From assembly GCF_028288465.1 (NCBI RefSeq), contig NZ_JAQBNR010000075.1, positions 1 through 57,568 on the forward strand: DNA of 57,568 nucleotides. Reading direction: 5' to 3'. The notes under the pieces are model-generated. The model was not told where the DNA came from, made no database searches, and was given only the letters and a program-made list of their open reading frames with translations. Made by a program: the position numbers and the translations under genes. This stretch comes from Ferruginibacter sp. GTDB taxonomy: Bacteria; Bacteroidota; Bacteroidia; Chitinophagales; Chitinophagaceae. Positions 7,698 through 17,363 of this stretch are shown one piece after another (the stretch's first letter is position 1; each line of letters opens with the position of its first letter).

Positions 7698-10600
7698 TTA
7701 AACCTTTTGGTATAGATTTTCCACTTTTTCAAGTCTCCCCGCTTTTAAGATGGTAAAATAAAAAGTACTGCCAATACCCGGCTCCGATTGCACCCAAATT
7801 TCTCCTCCCCGGCTTTCAATTATTTTTTTAACTATTGTCAGCCCCATGCCCGTTCCGCTATATTTATCTTTATTATGCAATCGCTGGAAAATGATGAATA
7901 TTTTATCGAAAAATTGTGGGTGAATGCCAATACCATTATCGCTAATGGCAAATTGCCAGTGATCTTCGGATTCGGTTGCCGTAATATCAATACATACAGG
8001 TATATTCTCCTTTGAATACTTTAAGGCATTGCTTACCAGATTTTGAAATACCTGCAGAAGCGACGACTTTTGCGTGTAAAGCAGCGGCAGATTTTGAAAA
8101 CGGATACTGGCATTTTTTTCATCCATTTGTTTTCGCAGCATCAACTCCACCACTTTTACCAGTGCATTTAAATCAACATTTTCTATATTGCCATTCAATC
8201 TACCCACTCTCGAAAACTCGAGCAGGTCCTGTATAATTGTTCGCATTCTCCTGGCACCATCCACCGCAAAACCAATGAACTTTTTGCCTTTTTCATCAAT
8301 AATACAGCTATACTTATCCTCTAGCAAGGTAAGAAAATTGATCACCATCCTCAAAGGTTCCTGCAGGTCATGCGAAGCAACATAAGCGAATTGTTCCAAT
8401 TCTAAATTAGACAGGGTAAGTTGAGCAGCCTGATCTTTCAACTTTTCTTCTGTTTTTTTTATTTTTTCTATATCGGTGCAGGTGCCATACCATTTTAGAA
8501 TTTCACCGTTATCATCTATTTTCGGCACACCCCTTATCAACCACCAATGGTAGCTGCCATCATAGCATTTTAAACGACATTCAATATTATATTCAGCCAG
8601 GTTTTCGACTGCATTTTTCCATGCATCCCGGGCTAGAATTTTATCATCCGGATGGAACGGATTGGTCCAACCAGCACCATAACTGTCTTCCAGGGCAAGC
8701 CCTGTGTAATCTACCCATTGCTGATTGAAATAAATGTTTTCACCCTGCGCATTAGTAACCCAAACTATCTGCGGCATTGATTCAGCCATGGATCGAATCT
8801 CCTTCTCACTTTCTTCAATTTTTTTACGTGATAATACCTGTTCGCTAACATCAATTGCAAAGAAAAAAATGCCGTCAATTTGATTTTGATTATTCCGGTG
8901 GGCCTGGTACATTAAATTTAAATATGTATTAACCAGTATGCCGGTACCGTAGAGATCGAATCGGAACAACATTTCATTTCCTGAAAAGGTTTTCCCGGTT
9001 TTATACACGTCATCTAATATTTCAAAAATACCCTGGGCTTCCAGTTCTGGTAATGCTTCCCCAACAGTTTTACCAATAATATCCGTTTTCCCAATTAGTT
9101 GCAGGCAAGGGGGGTTGGCCGTTTCGAAAATATGATTGGGGCCTTTTAATATTCCCATGATGGTGGGCGACTGAGCATACAAACCGGCGAATCTTTGTTG
9201 CTCTGCTTTCAAAGTATTTTCCAGCTTTTTCCTGTCGGAAATATCCCTAACAATCATTGAAGTTCTTTCATTACCAAATGAATCGGTAAATACAGCTGAA
9301 GTCAGTTCAGCCTCGAATTTGCTGCCATCTTTTCGAACCAGTCTAAGTTCTCCTTTTACCCTGCCGGTACGCTGGCGTTCTTCTACCAGCTTATATACTC
9401 TTCTGTCCGAAATATCAACAATGCCAAATCTTCCGGCAGTACAAATTTCTTCCTCCGTCATTTTAAATATTTCGCAGGCAGCAGGGTTAGCTGCAAGAAT
9501 ATCTCCATCAGTAACTGTTAGCAGTATCCCGTCCATACTGCTCTCAAAAAAAGAACGGAATTTTGCTTCACTCTGGCTAATCAGTTGTTCAGCTTTTTTT
9601 CGTTCAGTAATATCATACACAGTGCCTACCAATTGAATACATTTTCCTGCCTCATTATAAATGGGTGAAATACTTACAATGCCTGTTTTTATTCCTGTAG
9701 CATATTCGGAAGTCTCTTCCCAATGAACGGTTTTCTTTGTGTCGATTGCTTCTTTATACTTTCCCAGTACTAAGTGAAGCGAAGACCTGGGAATAATATC
9801 TTTTACATGCTTATTCTGTAACTGCTTCAAGGTAATCCCCATTGCCTGCAGCCCTGTTTCATTCATTGAAATAAAACTAAACTCCTTTTCATCCTGCACA
9901 CCTATAAGAAACAGTACGTCGTTGGTAGAATTATAAATTAATTTAAGCTCTTGCTGATTTACTTTAATTTTTTCTTCTGCTTTCTTATGTTTTTCTGCTC
10001 TTTCAAAATTTTGTAAAGCAAACGAAATATCATTGGTTGCTTCCTGCAGCAGCGCTATTTCTGATACATCAAAGAAATGGGGTGTATCTGAATTAAAAGA
10101 AAATACACCTGCTACCTTTCCTGCTTTTTTTATCGGGAAAACGATGTTTGACCTTATGCCTGAACTCAATAGTACCCCTGTTAAAAACTGCATATCAGGG
10201 TCAACTAATACATCATTGCTCGCCGCATATACACCCGTCTGTAAGACCTTGCCTACAGGCGTGTTTCGATAAATACTATCCTGAACATCGATACCGGAAG
10301 GTTTCTTTGCTACCTGGATTACGTCACCCTCTCCAGCAACATTCATTACCTCAAGTTTCCCACTTTCATTTAACAGCCCTATCCAGGCCAACTTAAAGTT
10401 TCCTATTTCAATGGCTATAGAACAGGCTTTTTTTATAAGTTCATCTGCGGTATTGGTATAAACGATGCTTTGATTAATGGCACTGATAAACGCATAAAGC
10501 CTGTTGAACTTAATTATTTCTAATTCTGCTTTTTTGCGTTCGGTAATATCCTGCATAGTTCCGTACAGGCCCACAGCTTTTCCAGGTTCATCAAACTCAA

Positions 10601-11309
10601 ATTTGCTTTCAGAATAAATATGCTTTACGGTACCATCTTTAAGTACGATACGGTGATGATAAGCAGTATCCTGCAAAGAATTCCTGGATTGCTGTATTGT
10701 TTGTAAAACTTCATCAATATCATCGGGGTGAACCAATGAAGACCATGTTTCAAACGATAACCTGTTTTGTTCAATAGGAAACCCGAAGATTCTTGCACCC
10801 TCTACAGATAACCTCAGTTCATTATCATCAAAATTCAATTCCCAGCTACCAAGTTTGGCAAGCTGTTGCGCCCTGGCAAGCTTGCTTTCGCTAAGTGCCA
10901 GTTCCTTTTTTGTTCTGTCTTTTTCTTTTTGCTTACTTACGTCTTTTAGTGCACGCAGCAGTTTTGTATTTAACGTGAATATTTTGTCTTTCAGTACAAA
11001 ATCAGTTACGCCGTTTTTGATCAGTTCAATAGAATTCTCTTCGCCTATAGTTCCGGACACCAGGATAAAAGGAGTTTCCGGGGCTACCGCTTCCCTGATT
11101 TTAAAAGCTACGGGTCCGTCAAATGATGGAAACGTATAATCACACAATATTACATCAGGGATAAAATTTTCAAGTGCCTTCCGGTAGTTGGATTCACTCT
11201 GCACAATTTCGCTTACAAAATTGATACCGCCCCTTTTCAATTCGCTATCAATCATCTCCAGGTCATGTTTATCATGCTCTGCTATTAATATCTTTATTTT
11301 TGTAGGCAT
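7698..11309 (-). CDS. Receiver-PAS-GAF-multi-PAS sensor histidine kinase
   Basis: The 1203-residue protein has no signal peptide or membrane segments and is probably cytosolic. Domain order: receiver at about 1-125 (EHDKHD, Asp57 in ILCDYTFPSFDG, Lys in FVLKDK); PAS at about 145-260 (AKLGSWELNFDDNEL); GAF at about 275-435; then four PAS/PAC units at about 445-570, 575-695, 700-835 and 840-960, each closed by a DITERKK/DISDRKK-type linker; HisKA around His980 (VASHDLQEPLRM); and an HATPase domain (NLVSNALKYSKE, ISDNGIGI, SGTGMGLTIVKKI). The N-terminal receiver places it inside a phosphorelay, so it can take phosphate from another kinase in the cluster. It starts 43 bases below a broken paralogue that shares the same receiver and first PAS. 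Confidence 0.93.
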   Translation of the reverse strand: MPTKIKILIAEHDKHDLEMIDSELKRGGINFVSEIVQSESNYRKALENFIPDVILCDYTFPSFDGPVAFKIREAVAPETPFILVSGTIGEENSIELIKNGVTDFVLKDKIFTLNTKLLRALKDVSKQKEKDRTKKELALSESKLARAQQLAKLGSWELNFDDNELRLSVEGARIFGFPIEQNRLSFETWSSLVHPDDIDEVLQTIQQSRNSLQDTAYHHRIVLKDGTVKHIYSESKFEFDEPGKAVGLYGTMQDITERKKAELEIIKFNRLYAFISAINQSIVYTNTADELIKKACSIAIEIGNFKLAWIGLLNESGKLEVMNVAGEGDVIQVAKKPSGIDVQDSIYRNTPVGKVLQTGVYAASNDVLVDPDMQFLTGVLLSSGIRSNIVFPIKKAGKVAGVFSFNSDTPHFFDVSEIALLQEATNDISFALQNFERAEKHKKAEEKIKVNQQELKLIYNSTNDVLFLIGVQDEKEFSFISMNETGLQAMGITLKQLQNKHVKDIIPRSSLHLVLGKYKEAIDTKKTVHWEETSEYATGIKTGIVSISPIYNEAGKCIQLVGTVYDITERKKAEQLISQSEAKFRSFFESSMDGILLTVTDGDILAANPAACEIFKMTEEEICTAGRFGIVDISDRRVYKLVEERQRTGRVKGELRLVRKDGSKFEAELTSAVFTDSFGNERTSMIVRDISDRKKLENTLKAEQQRFAGLYAQSPTIMGILKGPNHIFETANPPCLQLIGKTDIIGKTVGEALPELEAQGIFEILDDVYKTGKTFSGNEMLFRFDLYGTGILVNTYLNLMYQAHRNNQNQIDGIFFFAIDVSEQVLSRKKIEESEKEIRSMAESMPQIVWVTNAQGENIYFNQQWVDYTGLALEDSYGAGWTNPFHPDDKILARDAWKNAVENLAEYNIECRLKCYDGSYHWWLIRGVPKIDDNGEILKWYGTCTDIEKIKKTEEKLKDQAAQLTLSNLELEQFAYVASHDLQEPLRMVINFLTLLEDKYSCIIDEKGKKFIGFAVDGARRMRTIIQDLLEFSRVGRLNGNIENVDLNALVKVVELMLRKQMDEKNASIRFQNLPLLYTQKSSLLQVFQNLVSNALKYSKENIPVCIDITATESEDHWQFAISDNGIGIHPQFFDKIFIIFQRLHNKDKYSGTGMGLTIVKKIIESRGGEIWVQSEPGIGSTFYFTILKAGRLEKVENLYQKV

Positions 11310-11351
11310 AAGTATTGTTTATTGATGGTAATGTTCCGCATCTTCTGTCGT

Positions 11352-12826
11352 TCATCCGGCTAGAGGTAAGTAGTCCACTATCTGGTGGTCATTTAAACAC
11401 AAAGCAACTTTCAATTTGTATCCCCTGCCGGGTTTGGAGATGATGGTAACTGTTCCGTTAAACAGGCCGGCCGTGCTCTTGATGTTTTTAATTCCCACCC
11501 CGTTTAAGTCCTTTAGGATATCACTTCCTGTGCCGTTATCTGAAATAAGCAAGATTACTTTATTACCAACATGGCTTAACCTGATACATGCAGTGGTGGC
11601 AGCAGCATGTTGAAAATGTTATTTACCTGTTCCTGCACTATGCGGAAAATAGCCAGTTGCAGCTTTTCATCCAGGTATGCTTCATTAATTCCGTTGGGAG
11701 TAAATTGAATTTTTGTTGGAGACGCCATACCCACATCACCCAATAATTTATTTATACTGTGAAACAAGCCAAACTGCGTTCCCGGGCTTGCAAGGGTGCT
11801 TGAAATTTTCCTGATCCCCGTAATAACATTTACTATATAATCGGATGATTTTTTTAGACACATTTCCCTCTGAACTTCATCGGTTTTTGCCAGGTCGATA
11901 TAAAGTTTGGCAACACTAAGAATCTGGTTTAAATTTTCATGCAGTTCATTTCCAATAGCGGCCCGTTCCTTTTCCTGTGCAGTGAGCAGGGCAGCAGTAA
12001 TTTCACTTTGCTTTGTTTGTCTTTCCTGCAATAATTTATTTTCCAGCAAGACTTTTTGGGTCACATCGTGAACTATGCCATACATACCTGTGGATTGGCC
12101 TTTTGAATCCAGCTCATGTTTGCCTTCTGAATAAATATGCCTGATGGATCCGTTGGCATGTGCGATACGATAGTGAATGGAAAGATCACAAAGTAGATCC
12201 CGGGATTCTTGTATTTTCTTATTTACAAACACAGCATCTTCTGGATGAACAAATGCTGATCTGCTTTCCTGCGATTGCACATTTTGACCAGGCGGTAGCC
12301 CGAATATTCTGCATAGTTCCTCTGAGCAACGAATCATATTGCTGGCAAAATCCAGTTCCCAGTTTCCCACGTGTGCTAATTCCTGTGCCCTGGCAAGCCG
12401 TGCTTCACTTAGAACGAGTTGTTGGGTTGCGGCTTTTTTTTGATGCAGGTCTTCTGCTTCTTTTAATGCCCGCAGAACTTTAGGATTAAGGGTGAACAAT
12501 TTGTCTTTCAGTACATAATCGGTAACTCCCATCTTAATGAGTTCAATAGATTTTTCTTCACCGATAGTTCCGGAAACAAAAATAAAAGGAGTGCCCGGAG
12601 CCTGCTTTTCACGTATTTTAAATGCTGTTGGGCCATCAAATGAAGGGAAGGTATAATCCGCCAGGATGATGTCGGGAATAAAACTCTTAAGAGCCTTTCG
12701 GTAGTTGGATTCATTTTGAACTATTTGGCTTACAAAATCGATATCGCCTTTTTTCAATTCGGTATCGACCATTTCCAGGTCACTTTTATCATGCTCTGCA
12801 ATCAATATCTTTATTACAGTTTTCAT
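11352..12826 (-). pseudogene. Receiver-PAS sensor kinase interrupted by a one-base frameshift
   Basis: The first frame (12826-11576, 416 residues) has a receiver at about 1-125 (Asp57 in IILADYTFPSFDG), a PAS at about 145-260, and a HisKA_3-like dimerisation region with the phospho-acceptor His in IGNELHENLNQI. It then runs into the HATPase N-box (RIVQEQVNNIF) and stops out of frame. Near 11606-11614 the expected NIFKHAA is restored if one A is added to the AAC run. The HATPase then continues to 11352 with SDNGTGSDILKDL and GVGIKNIKSTAG. As read, the kinase loses its ATP-binding half. Its ATG overlaps the stop of the upstream response regulator by one base (TAATG), implying coupled translation. 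This may be a genuine mutation or a homopolymer error. Confidence 0.85.
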
Positions 12827-13263
12827 TATTTAGGTTGTTGATTCACGATCATCCAGTATAATCCTAATGCAGTAATAGCTTTTTGAAATTCTTCAAACTC
12901 CACCGGCTTTACCACGTAGCTGTTTACGCCCAGCTCATAACAGGTTTTAATATCAGGGTCTTCTTTTGAAGAAGTGAGCATTACCACCGGAATATTTTTA
13001 GTGCGGTCATCGTTCCTTATTTTATGCAGTACTTCAATACCATTTACCCTTGGCATTTTCACGTCCAGCAGGATAATTTTTGGCCTGTTCTCTATATTCC
13101 TGCCAACATATTCTCCCTCTGCGAAAATGAAATCCAATGCGGCTGCGCCATCTTTAACATGCTTGAGTTTGTTGGCTAAGCCATTGCTTTTTAATGCGTC
13201 AATGGTCATTTCTGCATCACTGGCATTATCTTCTACCAATAGTATATCCACTTCGGTTATCAT
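12826..13263 (-). CDS. Single-domain response regulator, Rcp1-like
   Basis: The 145-residue protein is a receiver domain only: LLVEDNASDAEM acidic pair, phospho-acceptor Asp67 in IILLDVKMPRVNG, VVMLTSS switch and YVVKPVEF Lys. It belongs to the family of stand-alone receivers that serve PAS or phytochrome kinases. It starts 4 bases after the kinase encoded upstream and overlaps the start of the next kinase by one base. It is thus wired between two kinases in one transcript and probably shuttles phosphate between them. Confidence 0.93.
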   Translation of the reverse strand: MITEVDILLVEDNASDAEMTIDALKSNGLANKLKHVKDGAAALDFIFAEGEYVGRNIENRPKIILLDVKMPRVNGIEVLHKIRNDDRTKNIPVVMLTSSKEDPDIKTCYELGVNSYVVKPVEFEEFQKAITALGLYWMIVNQQPK

Positions 13264-13267
13264 AGGG

Positions 13268-14857
13268 TTAAGGTTTATTAAGTGAAAAATAAAATGTTGC
13301 TCCTTCGTTTACTTTTGCTTCGGCCCAGGTATGCCCACCGTGTTTCGATATGAGGCGATGCACCAGCGCCAGGCCAACGCCGGTTCCATCAAACTCTTCG
13401 TCTGAATGCAGGCGTTGAAATACGCCAAATAATTTATTGGCGTACCGCATATCAAAGCCGGCACCATTGTCTTTTATGAAGTAGGTCACGGCTTCTCCAT
13501 TCTCTTCCGAACCAATTTCAATGATTGCAGTATCTTTTAAACTGGTGTACTTGATCGCATTGGACACCAGGTTTAACCATACCTGCTTAATGGCCATGTT
13601 ATCAGCCAGCGCAGGCGGGAGGTTGCCAATCCGGAACTCTATATTCCGATCGGGAACCTCTGCTTTCAATTCACAGCAAATCTCCTGGACCAGGGAGTGC
13701 ATCCGGATATTTATTTTAACCATTTCCCTCCGGCCAACCCTTGAAAAAGTGAGGAGGTCATCAATAAGCATCCCCATTTTTTTTGCGTTTTGAACAATAT
13801 TGTTCATCAGGCGATTGGCTTCAGGGTCCAACTGAGTTTCAAAATTGGTTTTTAGCTTGTTTGTATATCCATTAATAGCACGCAGGGGAGCACGCAGATC
13901 ATGAGATACGGAGTAGGAAAATGATTCCAGTTCTTTATTTACTTCAATAATTTGCCCTTCTGCTATTTTAAGATCGTTGATGGCAATGATTAATTCTGCT
14001 GCACGTTTTTCCTTTTCGTTATTTTGAAAAATTAATTCTTTATTGGCAATGGCTAATTCCGCAGCCCTGTTTTCCTTCTCTTCATTCTGAAAGGCAAGTT
14101 CTTTGTTGGCAATTATCAGCTCTTCTGCTCGTTTTTCTTTTTCGCCATTTTGAAAAGCCAGCTCTTTGTTGGCAACGAGTAATTCTGCTGCACGCTTTTC
14201 CTTTTCTTCGTTCTGAAAAATGAGTTCTTTATTAGCGATGATCAACTCTGCCGCCCGTTTTTCTTTTTCTTGGTTTTGAAAACGTAGCTCTATATTGGCA
14301 GTGATCAGCTCCGCAGCTCTTTTTTCTTTCTCGTCGTTTTGAAAGGCGAGTTCTTTGTTAATATTTAAAAAGTCCGTTTCTGATTTTTTCCGGGAAGTAA
14401 TATCTCTTGCAATCTTGGAAACGCCTATAATCGTCCCCTTTTTATCTTTCAATGGAGATACAGTGAGTGAAACATTTAGTGGTTCGCCATTCTGCCTGAT
14501 CCGCACTGTTTCAAAATGATCAATAACCTCGTTATTGCATATTCTTTCAAGAATGCTTTTTTCCTCATTGAAAAAATCCGGAGGTATTAACATAGTAATT
14601 GGCTTGCCCAAAACCTGCTTTGCCGTGTATCCAAACATTCTTTCACTTCCCTTGTTCCAGCTTAATATTATTCCGTCCAATGATTTACTGATAATGGCAT
14701 CATCAGATGATTCGACTATAGCAGCAAGAAGAGACATATTTGCCGCATCTTTTTCGGGTTCAGCATTTAAACTATCGGGAAGTATGCTCAATATGGCAGC
14801 GGCTTCTTCCTGCTTCTGAAAAGCAAGTTCGTTTTTAACAGGGTTGAAAGGGTTCAT
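13268..14857 (-). CDS. PAS histidine kinase with a 21-residue-repeat signalling helix
   Basis: The 529-residue protein has a PAS domain at about 40-155 (SDDAIISKSLDGIILSWNKG, ending DITSRKKSE). A long charged helix covers 167-292, built of six near-identical 21-residue units. HisKA surrounds His319 (YSVSHDLRAPLRAI), and the HATPase domain carries NLVSNAIKYTS, IKDNGAGFD and DGTGVGLALVHRL. No membrane segment is seen. Twenty-one residues are exactly three heptads, so adding or losing units would change the distance from PAS to kinase without changing coiled-coil phase. A stray NELAFQKQEEAA at residues 9-20 looks like another partial unit. It is the first gene of the minus-strand cluster and is followed after 4 bases by a response regulator. 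Confidence 0.95.
   Translation of the reverse strand: MNPFNPVKNELAFQKQEEAAAILSILPDSLNAEPEKDAANMSLLAAIVESSDDAIISKSLDGIILSWNKGSERMFGYTAKQVLGKPITMLIPPDFFNEEKSILERICNNEVIDHFETVRIRQNGEPLNVSLTVSPLKDKKGTIIGVSKIARDITSRKKSETDFLNINKELAFQNDEKEKRAAELITANIELRFQNQEKEKRAAELIIANKELIFQNEEKEKRAAELLVANKELAFQNGEKEKRAEELIIANKELAFQNEEKENRAAELAIANKELIFQNNEKEKRAAELIIAINDLKIAEGQIIEVNKELESFSYSVSHDLRAPLRAINGYTNKLKTNFETQLDPEANRLMNNIVQNAKKMGMLIDDLLTFSRVGRREMVKINIRMHSLVQEICCELKAEVPDRNIEFRIGNLPPALADNMAIKQVWLNLVSNAIKYTSLKDTAIIEIGSEENGEAVTYFIKDNGAGFDMRYANKLFGVFQRLHSDEEFDGTGVGLALVHRLISKHGGHTWAEAKVNEGATFYFSLNKP
13982..14359 (-). repeat. Six tandem 63-bp coding repeats (21 residues each)
   Basis: The units have the pattern NKEL-x-FQN-x-EKEKRAAEL-xx-A and follow one another without gaps. 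Each differs at only a few positions, such as the residue after KEL (A, R or I) and the one after QN (D, Q, E, G, N). The DNA copies also differ, often at synonymous sites, so they are not a very recent expansion. Confidence 0.93.
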
Positions 14858-15609
14858 AATTTTGAATATAATAAGCGTGTTTCACAAATAAATGTGTTAC
14901 AAATTGCTTTGTTAAATGGCCAGGAACTGAATTAAAGGAGTACAGGCAATTTTCAGTATAATATCTGAAATAGCCAGACAATTAATTCCCCTAAAAAATG
15001 TTTATTTGCTTGTACAAAGAAAAATTTACCAAAGTAGAAATGATAATTCTTACGAATAATTATCGATCAGCCCGGGTAATGCAGAAGGCCCGATATTAAA
15101 TAAAGATTAGGTATTGCCTAAGAGCAATTAAAGGTAGTGGTATTATACAACTCTGCCGGGTTTATTTGCAATTTTATCGGGCTGTAGTAAATCATCTAGA
15201 TGCAGTGTAGTCAACGGTCTACAAGCTTATTTATTTCACCCAACCCTTGTTCCTGTTCTGTCCAATGCTATCGAATTAATAATGTAATTATTATTGAATC
15301 TATCTATGTTTATATTTGCTACATGCAAATATATCCCATCATGGCTTTGAATATAAGCAAACAAAAAAAGACACATATTTGAATGCGTCGAAAGCGCTGA
15401 CATAACAAGCAGTTTAGGTATATGCACGTAGGTCGCAGCATTAATTTGATTCAGCAACTTTGGGCCAACGGGACGGAATAGAGTTGCTTCCGTGGTTGAC
15501 ATCTTCCATTACAAAAAAACCTTTCTTCCCGTGGTCCGGTGTACTTACCAATCCCGTCTTCCTTTAGAATACGCCACCAAAACGCAGCGAAGGAAGGCTA
15601 CCAAAATTT
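14858..15609. other. Non-coding upstream of the signalling cluster
   Basis: No gene is recognisable. The first 150 bases presumably carry the promoter of the minus-strand kinase cluster, but I do not see a clear TAnnTTTG element. The short open frames here show no domain. Confidence 0.4.
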
Positions 15610-15943
15610 CCACCACTGTTTTTTGTCAGCCTCATAATTGTTGGTCGTTATTTTTTTGTGTAAGTCTTCAAAGTTTTCTGCAAGTTTTAAGAAATTGTCA
15701 CCCAACCACTTGAAGAGAAATTTCCTGATAGGTTGACGTCGGTGCAAATTCCATTTCTAATTTGCCAACGTAGCAAAGTCGCAAAATTTAATTTTTTCAA
15801 TTGCTTGGTTTAAGTCAACTAAAAATTTCTCTGCATTGGCATAGCCTGCCCAAATTATGTCGGTTTCAAGTGGGAAGTGACGAAATAATATTTGAGTTAT
15901 GTTCACGAATTTTTGTCTTAGCAGGGTCTAACCAAAAATTCAT
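15610..15943 (-). pseudogene. Decayed small gene with several frameshifts
   Basis: Reading the minus strand from ATG 15943 gives MNFWLDPAKTKIREHNSN then a stop. A second frame continues with TDIIWAGYANAEKFLVDL and IEKIKFCDFATLAN. A third gives EMEFAPTSTYQEISLQ, and a fourth GDNFLKLAENFEDLHKK. Laid end to end these make one plausible soluble protein of about 110 residues. This is the pattern of a real gene that has suffered at least three frameshifts. I do not recognise the family. Confidence 0.55.
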
Positions 15944-16238
15944 TTCTCCAATTCATTATTACTTTAAATCCCTACAAATGCCTGTGGTGTCTTACAAAAG
16001 GCAACCATACATAGGGACCGGAGCTTGAAGATAAAAAGGAAAAATATTCCGCTGCGTGTTGCAATGATTGTATCGGCCTGGGTAACAATGCCGAACTGCA
16101 ACAAATACAATCATACAACCCACAGCGTTCTAAAATTATGTAGTATCGTTTATAAACATATCGAACCACTCACACCGCTTTACCTACGAACTACATTTTA
16201 GCTGCATACCCTTTTGACGCTTAGTTTTTTTTTTCTAT

Positions 16239-16640
16239 TTAATATAGTCTTAAAATTCCAGTTCTCCAACCTGTGGTGCAATTGTGTCCTCTTGCATTAC
16301 AGCCGTGAAAAATGCAAACTTGTCGTACATATTTCTTTTGAACACCTTTAGTATGGGTAACAAAAATTTGAAAAGCCATAATTGGGATATTCTTTGTCCT
16401 TTTTGTCGAACAAACTTCATTTTGGATTATTTCGTTTATTGTCGCCTTGTGTAAACTTGTCTTACCGCCAATTTTTTTTGTAACATTTTCATCTTTTATA
16501 GAGTCAACACATTCGTTAGCTAATGAACCTCATTATGTTTTGCTACAACATTATGCGGACCAAAAATATACTCGGCTTTGAAAGGATGCTGCAGACAATC
16601 AAAAATTGGAAACCAGATTATACCAAAATAATCTGTCTTT
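16239..16640 (-). pseudogene. Decayed gene of unknown function
   Basis: The minus strand gives an uninterrupted frame of about 95 codons ending at TAA 16241-16239, with segments IKDENVTKK, INEIIQNEVCSTKRTKN, IMAFQIFVTHTKGVQKKY and QVCIFHGCNARGHNC. Just upstream, in a different frame, is DYFGIIWFPIFDCLQ followed by AEYIFGPHNVVAKHNEV and a stop. The two frames meet near 16525, consistent with a single frameshift in one longer gene. No start codon or domain is recognisable. Confidence 0.45.
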
Positions 16641-17363
16641 TAAAAAACACCTTTATAAAACCGATTTACAGACAAAATGAGCCTTCGTTTCTTTGAAAAA
16701 TTATTCCCTGGAATTTTTGAAGGTTGCTTAAATCAACTGCTATTGGCCGGTAGTGAAAACTTAGCGGGCTATTTTTTGACGGCTTGTAGTTTTTTCACAG
16801 TCTGACGTGCACGGCTTGCTGTGGGCTGGTATTTGAAAAAGTCCCGCCCGGCTGCTGAACTTGTTTACCTGGAATTGCTTTCGACGATTTAAATTGCATT
16901 AACAGAAACGCATAAATTAGCAGGGGAAATGTTTTAAGAAATGGCGCGTTAATTGGACATGGCGGCAGCAAAACGAAGTAGATTTGATAGGGGGAAGCCT
17001 TTACTAAAAAACGTCACCTTTTGTACTTTAAAGAATATAGCAACATCAAGTTTACACTTAAATCCAATTTTTATTTTTGTGTGGATTTGCAGTATAGACA
17101 TGTTGCTTATTTGGCGCCTTATTGATAGATCTAACTTTGCTGCTATTCTTTAAGAATATTTTCTGGGCAGGATGATCCGTCGACACCTGCTGAACAAATC
17201 CAAATTCGCCGGCACGGCTAATCCTGATTTGTTTTTTAATCATTTCAATATCATCTCTTTCATTAATAAGCAACCCTCAAAAAGTCGATTGTGGTTTTAG
17301 GGGCATAAAAATTAGTAAGCTTAGGCCACAAAACACCGGGATATTTGCTTTCATCTTGCCAGA
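16641..17363. other. Non-coding or decayed region below the GH20 gene
   Basis: No intact gene. On the minus strand, 17275-17362 can be read as a short frame containing YPGVLWPKLTNFYAPKTT that ends in a stop, and 17058-17273 as a 71-residue frame (IRISRAGEFGFVQQVS). Neither has a recognisable family. They may be remnants of a gene once located after the GH20 pair. Confidence 0.35.

Noticed and set aside
13982..14359. Regular 63-bp repeats that could suggest a CRISPR array
   Set aside because: The units are contiguous with no variable spacers and lie in one open frame, coding for a coiled-coil linker.
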